The notes under the pieces were generated by a model. The model made no database searches. It had not been told where the DNA came from and saw only the letters and a program-made list of their open reading frames with translations. The position numbers and the translations under genes were made by a program. DNA of 64,000 bases from an uncultured Marinobacter sp. (lineage in GTDB: Bacteria; Pseudomonadota; Gammaproteobacteria; Pseudomonadales; Oleiphilaceae). The stretch covers positions 372,001 through 436,000 of the forward strand of contig NZ_CANLBK010000002.1 in the NCBI RefSeq assembly GCF_947488835.1. The letters run 5' to 3'. Below, piece by piece: positions 44,903-55,259 of this stretch; position 1 is the first letter of the stretch, and each line of letters begins with the position of its first letter.

Positions 44903-47512
44903 ATGACCAATAGCGACCCGAGAGCCGGGGATGGCATCGATAAGCAGAAGGTAGAGGAGTTTCTTCAAACCGAATCCGGTGGAAGGGCTGCAACCGGATC
45001 TGCTGCGATCATTCTTTTTGGTGTTCCTTTGCTCTGGTCTCTTTTCCAGCTTTGGATAGCATCACCACTACCCTATATTTTCGAATTTGGCGTGCTTAAC
45101 TCAACAGAGTCGCGTTCGATTCATTTGGCATTTGCCTCTTTCCTGGCGTTTGCAGCGTTTCCCATGATTCGGGGCAAACACACCAATAAAGTGCCTGTGT
45201 ATGACTGGATATTGGCCCTCGCTGCGGCGGGTACAGCCTCATATCTCTATGTGTTTTATGACCAGCTGGCGAGTCGTCCGGGGTCACCTAATACCCAGGA
45301 TCTTGTGGTCGCACTGGCCGGCTTGGTTCTATTGCTGGAGGCCACCCGCCGTGCACTGGGCCTTCCCCTTACGATTGTTGCGGGTGTTTTCATTATCTAT
45401 TCACTTGCCGGCCCCTATATGCCGGATGTGATCTCCCACAAAGGGGCGAGCCTGAACAAGCTCGCATCGCACCAGTGGTTGGGCACCGAAGGTGTATTCG
45501 GTGTCGCTTTGGGCGTATCAACCAGCTTTGTATTCCTGTTCGTTCTGTTTGGGGCGCTGCTTGAGCGTGCCGGAGCAGGAAATTACTTTATCAAGGTGGC
45601 TTACGCCATGCTTGGTCACATGCGTGGAGGGCCAGCTAAGGCAGCAGTGGTCGCCAGTGGTTTGAGTGGTGTTATCTCCGGCTCCTCTATTGCCAACGTG
45701 GTCACCACGGGAACCTTCACCATCCCGCTAATGAAAAAAGTGGGCTTCCCCGCTACCAAGGCGGGCGCCGTAGAAGTAGCGGCCTCAACCAATGGGCAGC
45801 TGACGCCGCCCATTATGGGCGCAGCAGCGTTCCTGATGGTTGAGTACGTCGGTATTTCCTACCTTGAAGTGATCAAACACGCCATTCTGCCGGCGATGAT
45901 TTCTTACGTAGCGCTTATCTATATCGTGCACCTTGAAGCCTGCAAGATGAATATGAAGGGTGTTGAGCGTTTGAATAAGCCAACCCTGGCCCAGCGGATG
46001 CTTGTTTGGGTAATGATCCTGCTGGGGCTCAGCGTGCTGACTCTGGCGGTGTATTACGGTGTGGGCTGGATGAAAGATGTGTTCGGCAGCGCAGCCATGT
46101 GGGTGCTTACCCCGTTGCTGATCGCGATCTACATAGCGCTTGTAAGTTATGGTTCGCGTTTTCCGGATTTGGAAGAGGATGATCCGGACTCGCTCATGGA
46201 TAAGTTGCCTCCCGTTGGGGCGACCGTAAAAACCGGTCTTTATTTCCTGTTACCGGTAGTGGTTTTAGTTTGGTGTCTGACGGTAGAGCGTTTTTCGCCG
46301 CAATTGTCGGCGTTTTGGGCCACAGTGTTCATGGTGTTTATCATCATGACTCAGCGACCGCTAAAAGCGTTCTTCAAAAACAGCGGTGATTATCTGGGCG
46401 GCCTGAAGCAGGGTGGGGTAGATCTGGCTCATTCGCTGGTTACTGGTGCCCGTAACATGGTGGGCATTGGTGTGGCCACCGCCACCGCGGGCATTGTTGT
46501 AGGCACTGTCACGCTGACCGGCATTGGCTTGGTTATGACTCAGTTCGTTGAGTTCATCTCCGGTGGCAACCTGCTGCTGATGCTGAGTTTTACGGCTGTT
46601 ATCAGTCTGATACTTGGTATGGGGTTGCCTACCACGGCCAACTATATTGTTGTGTCTACCTTGATGGCGCCTGTCATTGTCACCTTGGGTGCAGAAAACG
46701 GCCTGCTGGTGCCTTTGATTGCAGTGCACCTGTTCGTGTTCTACTTCGGAATATTGGCGGATGATACGCCACCTGTTGGGCTCGCGGCATACGCTGCAGC
46801 CGCTATTTCGGGGGCGGATCCGATACGAACGGGTATACAAGGCTTCACCTACGACATACGAACCGCAATTTTGCCGTTCATGTTCATCTTCAACACCCAG
46901 TTGTTGCTGATCGGGCTAACTGGCTGGTTCGATTTGTTGGTGACAGTTTTTAGTGCTGTGACAGCTATGCTGGTGTTTTCAGCGGCCACTCAGGGTTTCT
47001 GGTTCACGAAAACCCGCTGGTGGGAAACCATTGGTCTTCTGCTGATTACCTTCACTCTGTTCCGTCCGGGCTTCTGGTGGGATGAGATATACCCGCCCAC
47101 CAACGACCGGCCCGGTTCAGAGTTGATGCAGCACGTTGATGAGGTTGCGCCTGGGCAGCCTATTGTATTGCAGGCAGCGGGCATGTCGCTTTCAGGTGAT
47201 GACGTATCCAAGTATCTGCAATTGCCACTGCCCGCGGCCGAAACACCGGAGAAACGGTTGGCGGCAGCTGGGCTGGAGGTGTCAGCAGCGGGTGACGTAA
47301 TGAACGTCGAGTTCGTCAACTTTGGCAGTGATGCAGAGAAAGCCGGGCTGAGCTTTGGCTGGACCATAGATGTGGTGCAGGTGCCTAACCCGCGCCCGCC
47401 CAAAGAGTTGATGTTTATTCCGGCGCTTCTCTTACTTGGCTTGTTGGCGTTTCTGCAACTTAGACGCAGGGCCGGTGAGGGTGAACGGCCTCCTTTTGTG
47501 CCGTCCCAGTAA
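44903..47512 (+). CDS. TRAP transporter fused permease with C-terminal DUF3394
   Basis: Membrane protein of 869 residues combining the small (4TM) and large (12TM) TRAP subunits. Segments such as TNGQLTPPIMGAAAFLMVEY and LILGMGLPTTANYIVVSTLM are signatures of the large subunit. After about residue 680 there is an extra region with periplasmic character (residues about 730-840, including QPIVLQAAGMSLSGDDV) resembling DUF3394, then a final helix FIPALLLLGLLAFLQL. It forms a sodium-coupled importer with the TAXI protein. The operon ends at the terminator at 47555. Confidence 0.93.
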   Translation: MTNSDPRAGDGIDKQKVEEFLQTESGGRAATGSAAIILFGVPLLWSLFQLWIASPLPYIFEFGVLNSTESRSIHLAFASFLAFAAFPMIRGKHTNKVPVYDWILALAAAGTASYLYVFYDQLASRPGSPNTQDLVVALAGLVLLLEATRRALGLPLTIVAGVFIIYSLAGPYMPDVISHKGASLNKLASHQWLGTEGVFGVALGVSTSFVFLFVLFGALLERAGAGNYFIKVAYAMLGHMRGGPAKAAVVASGLSGVISGSSIANVVTTGTFTIPLMKKVGFPATKAGAVEVAASTNGQLTPPIMGAAAFLMVEYVGISYLEVIKHAILPAMISYVALIYIVHLEACKMNMKGVERLNKPTLAQRMLVWVMILLGLSVLTLAVYYGVGWMKDVFGSAAMWVLTPLLIAIYIALVSYGSRFPDLEEDDPDSLMDKLPPVGATVKTGLYFLLPVVVLVWCLTVERFSPQLSAFWATVFMVFIIMTQRPLKAFFKNSGDYLGGLKQGGVDLAHSLVTGARNMVGIGVATATAGIVVGTVTLTGIGLVMTQFVEFISGGNLLLMLSFTAVISLILGMGLPTTANYIVVSTLMAPVIVTLGAENGLLVPLIAVHLFVFYFGILADDTPPVGLAAYAAAAISGADPIRTGIQGFTYDIRTAILPFMFIFNTQLLLIGLTGWFDLLVTVFSAVTAMLVFSAATQGFWFTKTRWWETIGLLLITFTLFRPGFWWDEIYPPTNDRPGSELMQHVDEVAPGQPIVLQAAGMSLSGDDVSKYLQLPLPAAETPEKRLAAAGLEVSAAGDVMNVEFVNFGSDAEKAGLSFGWTIDVVQVPNPRPPKELMFIPALLLLGLLAFLQLRRRAGEGERPPFVPSQ

Positions 47513-47554
47513 GCCGGCAGTTCTGCGGTAAAGTCGACGGGCTCAGCGCCAAGT

Positions 47555-47585
47555 AAACCCCGACATTAACCTGTCGGGGTTTTTT
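47555..47585 (+). terminator. Rho-independent terminator
   Basis: AAACCCCGACA (47555-47565) pairs perfectly with TGTCGGGGTTT (47572-47582), loop TTAACC, then more T. It separates the TRAP operon from the thrS leader. Confidence 0.95.
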
Positions 47586-47605
47586 CTGTTAAACTGCGCC
47601 CCGAA

Positions 47606-47663
47606 ACGGCTCGCGGTTTGTATCGCGGAACGCCGTCACCATGTGATCTCTGGTATAGATCAC
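47606..47663 (+). promoter_or_regulatory. tRNA-Thr-mimicking hairpins before thrS (candidate ThrRS operator)
   Basis: The second hairpin has a perfect 7-bp stem (GTGATCT, 47643-47649; AGATCAC, 47657-47663) closing a 7-base loop CTGGTAT. Loop positions 3-5 read GGT, an anticodon of tRNA-Thr. The first hairpin (47606-47636: ACGGC/GCCGT with TCGCG/CGCGG) closes GTTTGTAT, in which TGT, another Thr anticodon, sits in anticodon register if the first G bulges. They precede the AGGAG at 47679. In E. coli ThrRS represses its own mRNA by binding two such anticodon-like arms; the same is inferred here. Confidence 0.75.
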
Positions 47664-47689
47664 CGCTGAGTACTTAACAGGAGCTTTTC

Positions 47690-49615
47690 ATGCCCGTCAT
47701 AACCCTGCCGGATGGCAGTCACCGTAGTTTCGCAGAACCCGTTACCGTACACGATGTTGCCGCTGACATTGGTGCTGGCCTGGCCAAAGCCGCACTTGCC
47801 GGCAAAGTAGATGGCCAGCTTGTGGATACCAGCTATCGGATCGAACAGGATGCCGAGCTTGCCATTATCACTGAGCGTGATGAAGAGGGTGTTGATGTAA
47901 TCCGTCACTCTACCGCTCACTTGCTTGCTATGGCGGTTAAAGAGCTGTTTCCTTCGGCTCAGGTGACCATCGGGCCGGTTATCGACAACGGTTTCTACTA
48001 CGACTTCAAATTCGATCGGCCTTTTACCAATGAGGACCTGGCCAGAATCGAGAAGCGCATGGAAGAACTCGCGAAACAGGATATGCCCGTATCCCGCTCT
48101 GTGCTTTCCCGCAGTGAAGCGGTAAAGCTGTTTGATGAGATGGGCGAGGAATATAAAGTTCGGATTATTGAAGATATTCCGGGTGATGAAGATCTGTCTT
48201 TCTATCGCCAGGGCGATTTTATCGATCTGTGTCGCGGCCCTCACGTGCCCAGCACCGGCAAGCTTAAAGCGTTTAAATTGACTAAGGTTTCCGGCGCGTT
48301 CTGGCGTGGCGATACAAATAATGAGCAGTTACAGCGGGTTTATGGCACTGCCTGGGGCAACAAAAAAGACCTCAAGGCCTACCTGCATCGCCTGGAAGAA
48401 GCAGAAAAACGTGACCATCGAAAACTCGGCAAGAAACTGGATCTTTTCCACATGCAGGAAGAGTCGCCAGGTATGGTGTTCTGGCACCCGGACGGCTGGA
48501 CGGTGTATCAGGAAATCGAGCAGTACATGCGCTCAATGCTGCACCATCACGGCTATAAAGAAATCAAAACGCCGCAGGTGGTCTCCCGTAGCTTGTGGGA
48601 GAAGTCCGGGCATTGGGACAAGTTCCGTGATGATATGTTTACCACGGAATCTGAGAAGCACGATTTCGCCATCAAGCCAATGAACTGCCCTTGCCATATT
48701 CAGGTATTTAACCAAGGTTTGAAGAGCTATAAGGATCTTCCGCTGCGGCTCGCTGAGTTTGGCTCTTGCCACCGTAATGAAGCCTCTGGAGCGCTGCACG
48801 GCTTGATGCGGGTGCGTGGCTTTACTCAGGATGATGCTCACATTTTCTGCGAGGAAGATGCGGTTCAGCCAGAAGTGTCCAAGTTTATTGAGCTTCTTCA
48901 TGAAGTGTATGAAGACTTCGGGTTTGAAGAAATTCTGTACAAGCTTTCTACCCGCCCTGAAAAACGTGTGGGCTCGGATGAAGTTTGGGATAAAGCTGAG
49001 GCTGCACTGGAAGAAGCACTTAATCGCGAAGGTGTGGACTGGGAGTTGTTGCCGGGCGAAGGCGCGTTCTATGGCCCGAAGATTGAGTTTTCTCTCAAGG
49101 ACTGTATCGGACGGGTTTGGCAGTGTGGCACTATTCAGGTAGATTTCTCTATGCCTGGCCGCCTTGGTGCCCAGTACGTTGCAGATAACTCCGAGCGTAA
49201 AACCCCGGTTATGCTGCACCGAGCTGTACTTGGCTCTTTTGAGCGGTTTATTGGTATCCTGATTGAAGAGTATGAGGGCGCGTTCCCTACATGGCTTGCT
49301 CCAACTCAGGTCGCCATTCTGAATATTACCGATAATCAGCGTGATTATTGTCAGGATCTGGCGAAAAAGTTGGATTCTTTGGGCTTTAGGGTTAATGCTG
49401 ACTTGAGAAACGAGAAGATCGGCTTTAAAATCCGCGAGCATACAATTAACAAAGTTCCCTTTCTTGCTGTTGTCGGCGATAAAGAAGTCGAAAACAACGC
49501 CGTTGCGGTGAGAACCCGCAAAGGTGAAGATTTGGGAACCCTATCGCTCGAAGCGTTCGAACAACTTCTGAAAGAAGATGTTGAGCGTAAGGGCAGAATC
49601 AAGACGGAGATTTAA
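47690..49615 (+). CDS. thrS: Threonyl-tRNA synthetase
   Basis: Class II synthetase of 641 residues, normal length. The N-terminal TGS domain ([14 protein letters not shown]), the editing domain with [16 protein letters not shown], the catalytic core with zinc Cys in [10 protein letters not shown] and the motif-2 segment [22 protein letters not shown] are followed by the anticodon-binding domain. AGGAG lies six bases before the ATG. It heads the translation operon with infC two bases downstream, and the anticodon-like leader suggests translational autorepression. Confidence 0.98.
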   Translation: MPVITLPDGSHRSFAEPVTVHDVAADIGAGLAKAALAGKVDGQLVDTSYRIEQDAELAIITERDEEGVDVIRHSTAHLLAMAVKELFPSAQVTIGPVIDNGFYYDFKFDRPFTNEDLARIEKRMEELAKQDMPVSRSVLSRSEAVKLFDEMGEEYKVRIIEDIPGDEDLSFYRQGDFIDLCRGPHVPSTGKLKAFKLTKVSGAFWRGDTNNEQLQRVYGTAWGNKKDLKAYLHRLEEAEKRDHRKLGKKLDLFHMQEESPGMVFWHPDGWTVYQEIEQYMRSMLHHHGYKEIKTPQVVSRSLWEKSGHWDKFRDDMFTTESEKHDFAIKPMNCPCHIQVFNQGLKSYKDLPLRLAEFGSCHRNEASGALHGLMRVRGFTQDDAHIFCEEDAVQPEVSKFIELLHEVYEDFGFEEILYKLSTRPEKRVGSDEVWDKAEAALEEALNREGVDWELLPGEGAFYGPKIEFSLKDCIGRVWQCGTIQVDFSMPGRLGAQYVADNSERKTPVMLHRAVLGSFERFIGILIEEYEGAFPTWLAPTQVAILNITDNQRDYCQDLAKKLDSLGFRVNADLRNEKIGFKIREHTINKVPFLAVVGDKEVENNAVAVRTRKGEDLGTLSLEAFEQLLKEDVERKGRIKTEI

Positions 49616-49617
49616 CT

Positions 49618-50157
49618 ATTAAACAGCGAACGAATCGGGGTGGGCGTACTCCAAAGGCGCCGATCAATGAGAATATTGATGCAACTGAAGTCCGCCTGAT
49701 AGATGCCGAGGGCACGCAGGTGGGTGTAGTTCCGATCGCAGAGGCCCTCAAGATGGCAGAGGAGGCGACCCTGGATCTGGTACAGGTTACAGATTCCGAT
49801 CCGATCGTCTGTAAAATAATGGACTATGGCAAAAAGGTCTTCGACGAGAAAAAGGCGAAGGCTGCTGCCAAGAAGAAGCAAAAACAGACGCAAGTCAAAG
49901 AGCTTAAGTTCCGACCAGGAACTGAAGAAGGGGATTATCAGGTAAAACTACGCAACCTGGTACGTTTCCTTGAAGGCGGGGACCGCGGCAAGATCACTAT
50001 CCGGTTCCGTGGCCGTGAGATGGCACACCAGGAAATTGGTATGAAGCTCATGGAGCGCATCGAGGCAGATATCGAAGCGCTGGCACAGGTAGAAATGCGG
50101 CCCAAAATGGAAGGCCGGCAGATGACCATGATTGTGGCTCCCCGCAAAAAGAAGTGA
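49618..50157 (+). CDS. infC: Translation initiation factor IF-3 with AUU start
   Basis: IF-3 of 179 residues. The gene starts at ATT 49618 (then AAA CAG CGA), eight bases after GGAG within the end of thrS. Starting at the next standard codon (GTG 49720) would delete the N-terminal domain beginning [15 protein letters not shown], including the conserved INENI. The rare AUU start is conserved in enterobacterial infC and allows IF-3 to repress itself. The C-terminal domain ([21 protein letters not shown], abbreviated [15 protein letters not shown]) is intact. It lies between thrS and rpmI in one operon. Confidence 0.95.
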   Translation: MKQRTNRGGRTPKAPINENIDATEVRLIDAEGTQVGVVPIAEALKMAEEATLDLVQVTDSDPIVCKIMDYGKKVFDEKKAKAAAKKKQKQTQVKELKFRPGTEEGDYQVKLRNLVRFLEGGDRGKITIRFRGREMAHQEIGMKLMERIEADIEALAQVEMRPKMEGRQMTMIVAPRKKK

Positions 50158-50176
50158 ATCTGATTCAGTGATGAAT

Positions 50177-50200
50177 CCCCTGCCTGACGGTAGGGGTTTT
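50177..50200 (+). promoter_or_regulatory. Attenuator-like hairpin before rpmI
   Basis: CCCCTGCC (50177-50184) pairs with GGTAGGGG (50189-50196), including one G-T pair, loop TGAC, followed by four T. It could be a partial terminator. In E. coli L20 represses rpmI-rplT through RNA structure in this gap; whether this hairpin takes part is not established. Confidence 0.55.
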
Positions 50201-50253
50201 GTCGTTCAGGTTCATATTGATGTATTAAAAAACAGAATGCGGAGTTTTAAAAA

Positions 50254-50445
50254 ATGCCTAAAATGAAAACGAAAAGTGGAGCGGCTAAGCGGTTCAAGAA
50301 AACTGCTACCGGCTTCAAGCACAAGTCAGCCTTCACCAGTCACATCCTGACCAAGAAGAGCCCTAAGCGTAAGCGTCAGCTGCGTGGTACTTCATTGGTT
50401 GCCAAATCTGATGTGGCATCCGTAAAGCGTATGCTCCGTAAGTAA
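50254..50445 (+). CDS. rpmI: Ribosomal protein L35
   Basis: 63-residue, strongly basic protein of the large subunit, starting [15 protein letters not shown] and containing the conserved [12 protein letters not shown]. Ribosome-binding site CGGAG precedes the ATG. It sits in the usual infC-rpmI-rplT order, 96 bp after infC. Confidence 0.97.
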   Translation: MPKMKTKSGAAKRFKKTATGFKHKSAFTSHILTKKSPKRKRQLRGTSLVAKSDVASVKRMLRK

Positions 50446-50489
50446 CGCAGCAAACACTCTCAACGGTTTTAAGGTAGAAGGATTAAGGT

Positions 50490-50843
50490 ATGGCTCGTGT
50501 TAAACGTGGCGTGGTTGCACGTCGTCGTCACAAGAAGATTTTAAAGCAGGCCAAGGGTTACTACGGCGCTCGTAGCCGTGTATTCCGCGTTGCCAAGCAA
50601 GCGGTTATCAAAGCCGGTCAGTATGCGTATCGCGACCGTCGTAACCGTAAGCGCGCTTTCCGCGCACTGTGGATTGCTCGTATCAACGCTGGTGCTCGGG
50701 CTAACGGCCTGTCTTACAGCCGTTTGATCGCTGGCCTGAAAAAGGCAAATGTTGAGATCGACCGTAAGGTTCTGGCCGACCTGGCCATGAACGAGCAGCA
50801 GGCGTTTGCTGCTGTTGTTGAAACGGCAAAAGCATCCCTTTGA
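50490..50843 (+). CDS. rplT: Ribosomal protein L20
   Basis: 117-residue basic protein beginning [19 protein letters not shown] with the long N-terminal helix, followed by the conserved [21 protein letters not shown]. It binds 23S rRNA early in 50S assembly and represses its operon in E. coli. It lies 44 bp after rpmI, and a strong terminator follows before pheS. Confidence 0.97.
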   Translation: MARVKRGVVARRRHKKILKQAKGYYGARSRVFRVAKQAVIKAGQYAYRDRRNRKRAFRALWIARINAGARANGLSYSRLIAGLKKANVEIDRKVLADLAMNEQQAFAAVVETAKASL

Positions 50844-50917
50844 TCGCTTAGCTCTTTCATCGATTACGAATCGAGCCGGTGCCAAGTGCTGATTTATCTG
50901 CGCAACAGGCACCGTTT

Positions 50918-50950
50918 AATAGGGGAAGGGCACGCTCTTCCCCTATTTTT
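50918..50950 (+). terminator. Rho-independent terminator between rplT and pheS
   Basis: AATAGGGGAAG (50918-50928) pairs with CTTCCCCTATT (50937-50947), followed by T. A competing GGTGCC/GGCACC pairing (about 50876-50913) lies just upstream, so attenuation is possible, but no Phe-rich leader peptide is seen. Confidence 0.85.
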
Positions 50951-50972
50951 GTTTCAAGAGTTCGTTTTTTGA

Positions 50973-52001
<1,029 letters not shown>

Positions 52002-52061
52002 TAACACGTTTTACGGCATCCAAATCAAACGTCGAAACCGCATCAGAACAAGGCATTTACC

Positions 52062-54434
52062 ATGAAATTCAGTGAGCAGTGGCTGCGCGAGTGGGTTAAC
52101 CCGGAAATCAACTCCCAGCAGTTGATGGATCAGATAACCATGGCGGGGTTGGAAGTTGATGGCTTCGAACCTGTGGCTGGCAAGTTTGATGGTGTCGTCG
52201 TTGGAGAGGTTCAATCCGTTGAGCCCCACCCGGACGCAGACAAACTGCGAGTGTGCCAAGTGAACGACGGCACCCAGGTTGTTCAGGTGGTGTGCGGGGC
52301 CCCCAATGTGCGCCAGGGCTTGAAAGTACCTTTTGCAGTGGTTGGTGCTGTACTGCCCGGTGATTTCAAGATTCGCAAAGCCAAACTTCGCGGCCAGCCT
52401 TCTGAAGGTATGCTGTGCTCGGAATCTGAACTGGGATTGTCTGAAAGCCATGAAGGCCTGATGGAGCTGCCTTCCGATGCACCGGTCGGCGCATCCTTGA
52501 GTGATTATCTCAAGTTGAATGACGTGGCGATCGATGTGGATCTGACGCCTAACCGTAGCGATTGCCTCTCGATCAAGGGCATTGCTCGCGAAGTCGGCGT
52601 GCTGAACAGCCTGGTTCCAGAAGCGCCGCAGATTGAACCGGTTGAAGCTGTGCATTCAGAAGTTCCCGATATCCGGGTGGATGCACCGGAAGGTTGCCCG
52701 CGTTACTTGGGACGCATTCTTCGAAACGTGAACCTTCAAGCCGAAACGCCCTTGTGGATGCAAGAGAAACTCCGCCGCTCTGGCGTTCGCTCGATCGATG
52801 CGGCTGTCGATGTGACCAACTTCGTGATGCTTGAGCAGGGTCAGCCCATGCACGCGTTCGATCGCGACGAGATCAGTAAGGGCATTGTTGTTCGTATGGC
52901 GCGTCCCGCCGAGAAGCTGGTGCTGCTGGACGGACAGGAAGTTGAGCTGACTGAACAAACGCTGGTGATTGCCGATCACGAAAAGCCAATTGCCATCGCA
53001 GGCGTTATGGGTGGTGAGCATTCGGGTGTGAGTGCAAAGACCCGTGATTTGGTGCTCGAGGCTGCCTACTTCGACCCGATTACACTTGCCGGCAAGGCTC
53101 GCCACTATGGCCTGCACACAGATGCCTCCCATCGGTTTGAGCGTGGGGTTGATTACGAGCTTGCCCGCGACGCTATGGAGCGAGCAACGCAGCTCTTGAT
53201 GGAAATCGTAGGCGGTGAGGCTGGGGAAATAGTCGAGGTGTCCAGCGCCAAGGACCTGCCAAAGGCGCACTCAATAGATCTGCGTTCCAAGCGTTTGGCA
53301 GATGTGCTGGGTCTGGAGATCGACCGCACAACGGTTGAGGAAATCCTAACCCGCCTTGGCTTGCGTGTTGAGAAGCTTTTGAAAGATGGTTGGCGGATTC
53401 TAGTGCCAAGCTTCCGCCCTGATATATCTATTGAAGAAGATTTGATCGAAGAGGTCGGTCGTATCTATGGCTACAACAATCTTCCGGTAACCGAGCCTAC
53501 AGGTTCACTTGGGTTGCGCGTAAATGACGAAGCAACTCGGCCAGTGTCGGCCATACAGAGTTACTTTGTTTCTCACGGGTATCAGGAAGCGATTACCTAC
53601 AGCTTTGTGGATCCTAAAGTGCAGGCGCAGGTGGATCCCGAGCATGAAGGTATCGCCTTGGCTAATCCTATATCGTCAGATCTGTCTGTTATGCGAACTA
53701 CCCTCTGGAGTGGCTTGCTGAAAACCGTCGCCCATAACCAGAATCGTCAACAACCCCGTATACGCCTGTTTGAGACAGGGTTGCGTTTCCTGCAGGATGG
53801 CCAGCGCATTGACCAGCAGCCCATGCTGGCAGGCGTGGTTGTCGGCCCGCAATATCCCGAAAACTGGGTGAACGGTCGCAGAACTGCCGATTTTTTTGAT
53901 GTAAAAGGAGAGTTGGAAGGACTTTTCAGTTTGCTGGGCATTGAAATCGGGTTTGTTGGCAGTCGACACCCCGCTTTGCACCCGGGTCAGACTGCTGAAC
54001 TCCTGAGGGATGGCGAGCATGTAGGCTGGTTGGGTACGCTGCACCCACAAGTTCAGAAAAATCTTGAACTTAATGGCACCATTCTAATGTTTGAGCTATC
54101 CTTGAATTCGATCATTACTGGATATGTGCCTAATTTCAAAGAAATTTCGAAATTCCCGGAAGTTCGACGGGATTTGGCGATCATTATTGGTGGTGATTTC
54201 TCGTTTGCTGACGTAGAGCGTGTAGCCCGCAAGCATGCTGGCGAGCGATTAACAGCGTTGCGTGCGTTTGATGTTTATGAAGGGGAAAGTCTGGGCGAGG
54301 GTAATCGTAGCCTGGCTCTCAGCTTGTTCTGGCAACATCCTGAACGCACGTTGAATGAAGATGAAGTGCATTCGCTCTTTAACGGTGTTATCGACGCACT
54401 GAAGGAAGAGTTGGGGGCAACACTGAGGAGTTGA
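52062..54434 (+). CDS. pheT: Phenylalanyl-tRNA synthetase beta subunit
   Basis: 790 residues, normal length. The N-terminal EMAP-like tRNA-binding domain (VGEVQSVEPHPDADKLRVCQV), B3/B4 editing domain (GVRSIDAAVDVTNFVMLEQGQP, split at GVRSIDAAVDVTNFVM), B5 DNA-binding-like domain and C-terminal ferredoxin-fold anticodon domain (FPEVRRDLAIIIGGD) are all present. It binds tRNA-Phe and edits mischarged Tyr. It ends three bases before ihfA. Confidence 0.98.
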   Translation: MKFSEQWLREWVNPEINSQQLMDQITMAGLEVDGFEPVAGKFDGVVVGEVQSVEPHPDADKLRVCQVNDGTQVVQVVCGAPNVRQGLKVPFAVVGAVLPGDFKIRKAKLRGQPSEGMLCSESELGLSESHEGLMELPSDAPVGASLSDYLKLNDVAIDVDLTPNRSDCLSIKGIAREVGVLNSLVPEAPQIEPVEAVHSEVPDIRVDAPEGCPRYLGRILRNVNLQAETPLWMQEKLRRSGVRSIDAAVDVTNFVMLEQGQPMHAFDRDEISKGIVVRMARPAEKLVLLDGQEVELTEQTLVIADHEKPIAIAGVMGGEHSGVSAKTRDLVLEAAYFDPITLAGKARHYGLHTDASHRFERGVDYELARDAMERATQLLMEIVGGEAGEIVEVSSAKDLPKAHSIDLRSKRLADVLGLEIDRTTVEEILTRLGLRVEKLLKDGWRILVPSFRPDISIEEDLIEEVGRIYGYNNLPVTEPTGSLGLRVNDEATRPVSAIQSYFVSHGYQEAITYSFVDPKVQAQVDPEHEGIALANPISSDLSVMRTTLWSGLLKTVAHNQNRQQPRIRLFETGLRFLQDGQRIDQQPMLAGVVVGPQYPENWVNGRRTADFFDVKGELEGLFSLLGIEIGFVGSRHPALHPGQTAELLRDGEHVGWLGTLHPQVQKNLELNGTILMFELSLNSIITGYVPNFKEISKFPEVRRDLAIIIGGDFSFADVERVARKHAGERLTALRAFDVYEGESLGEGNRSLALSLFWQHPERTLNEDEVHSLFNGVIDALKEELGATLRS

Positions 54435-54437
54435 GAC

Positions 54438-54740
54438 ATGGCGGCTTTGACGAAAGCGGAAATGGCCGAGCGCTTGTACGAAGAATTGGGTCTGAACAAA
54501 CGCGAAGCCAAGGAAATGGTGGAAGCTTTCTTCGATGAGATCAGAGGCGCACTCAGCCATAACGAACAGGTAAAACTGTCGGGTTTCGGTAACTTTGATC
54601 TGCGAGACAAGAAGCAGCGACCTGGCCGAAACCCCAAGACCGGTGAAGAGATTCCGATAAGCGCACGGCGTGTTGTTACATTCCGCCCGGGACAGAAACT
54701 GAAACAAAAAGTAGAAGCGTATGTTGGAACCCAGTCATAA
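54438..54740 (+). CDS. ihfA: Integration host factor alpha subunit
   Basis: 100-residue DNA-bending protein. It has [22 protein letters not shown] at the N terminus and the beta-arm with the intercalating Pro in [14 protein letters not shown]. It pairs with IhfB (not in this window). It follows pheT in the usual order, three bases downstream, and overlaps the MerR gene by 20 bp. TGAGGAG precedes the ATG. Confidence 0.97.
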   Translation: MAALTKAEMAERLYEELGLNKREAKEMVEAFFDEIRGALSHNEQVKLSGFGNFDLRDKKQRPGRNPKTGEEIPISARRVVTFRPGQKLKQKVEAYVGTQS

Positions 54741-55086
54741 CAACGAACTCCCCACGATTCCCGGGAAGCGCTATTTTACGATCGGTGAAGTAGCCGAGCT
54801 GTGTGCGGTTAAGGCACACGTGCTGCGCTATTGGGAGCAAGAGTTTCCGCAGTTGTCGCCGGTCAAGCGCCGCGGTAATCGCCGCTACTATCAGCGTGCT
54901 GATGTAATAACCATCAGGCAGATACGCAGCTTGCTGTACGAACAGGGTTACACCATCGGTGGTGCGAAGCAGAAGCTAAGTAGCCATGAAGTGAAAGATG
55001 ACACAACCCAGTACAAGCAGCTTATCCGTCAAATGATTACGGAACTGGAAGACGTTCTGGACGTGCTCAACGCCCCAGTAAAATAG
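54721..55086 (+). CDS. MerR-family transcriptional regulator
   Basis: 121-residue regulator. The N-terminal winged helix reads [25 protein letters not shown], abbreviated [20 protein letters not shown], with a C-terminal helical region; it has no Cys cluster for metal sensing. It overlaps the end of ihfA by 20 bp, a conserved arrangement downstream of pheST-ihfA in many gammaproteobacteria. Target genes are unknown. A terminator follows. Confidence 0.93.
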   Translation: MLEPSHNNELPTIPGKRYFTIGEVAELCAVKAHVLRYWEQEFPQLSPVKRRGNRRYYQRADVITIRQIRSLLYEQGYTIGGAKQKLSSHEVKDDTTQYKQLIRQMITELEDVLDVLNAPVK

Positions 55087-55100
55087 AGTGTGTTCGTAAA

Positions 55101-55137
55101 AAAAAGCCGAAGCGATGTCCATCACTTCGGCTTTTTT
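55101..55137 (+). terminator. Rho-independent terminator of the thrS-merR operon
   Basis: AAAAGCCGAAG pairs with CTTCGGCTTTT, with an inner GATG/CATC stem and a TC loop, followed by a T-run. In many relatives a tRNA-Pro gene follows here; none is seen, and the tRNA-Pro lies at 62367. Confidence 0.93.
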
Positions 55138-55259
55138 GTGCCTTGCATTCAGCCTTGCGACAGTCTGCCTATCGTGGACGAAGAGGCCGAGGCAAGATTG
55201 ACGTCTCAGGCTAAAACAACAAGCGCCCCGGAGGTTTAGCCCGGAGCTGCCCAGGGTGC

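Noticed and set aside
48533..49441. 302-codon frame antisense to thrS
   Set aside because: It is entirely opposite a conserved synthetase and has no start signals or domain.
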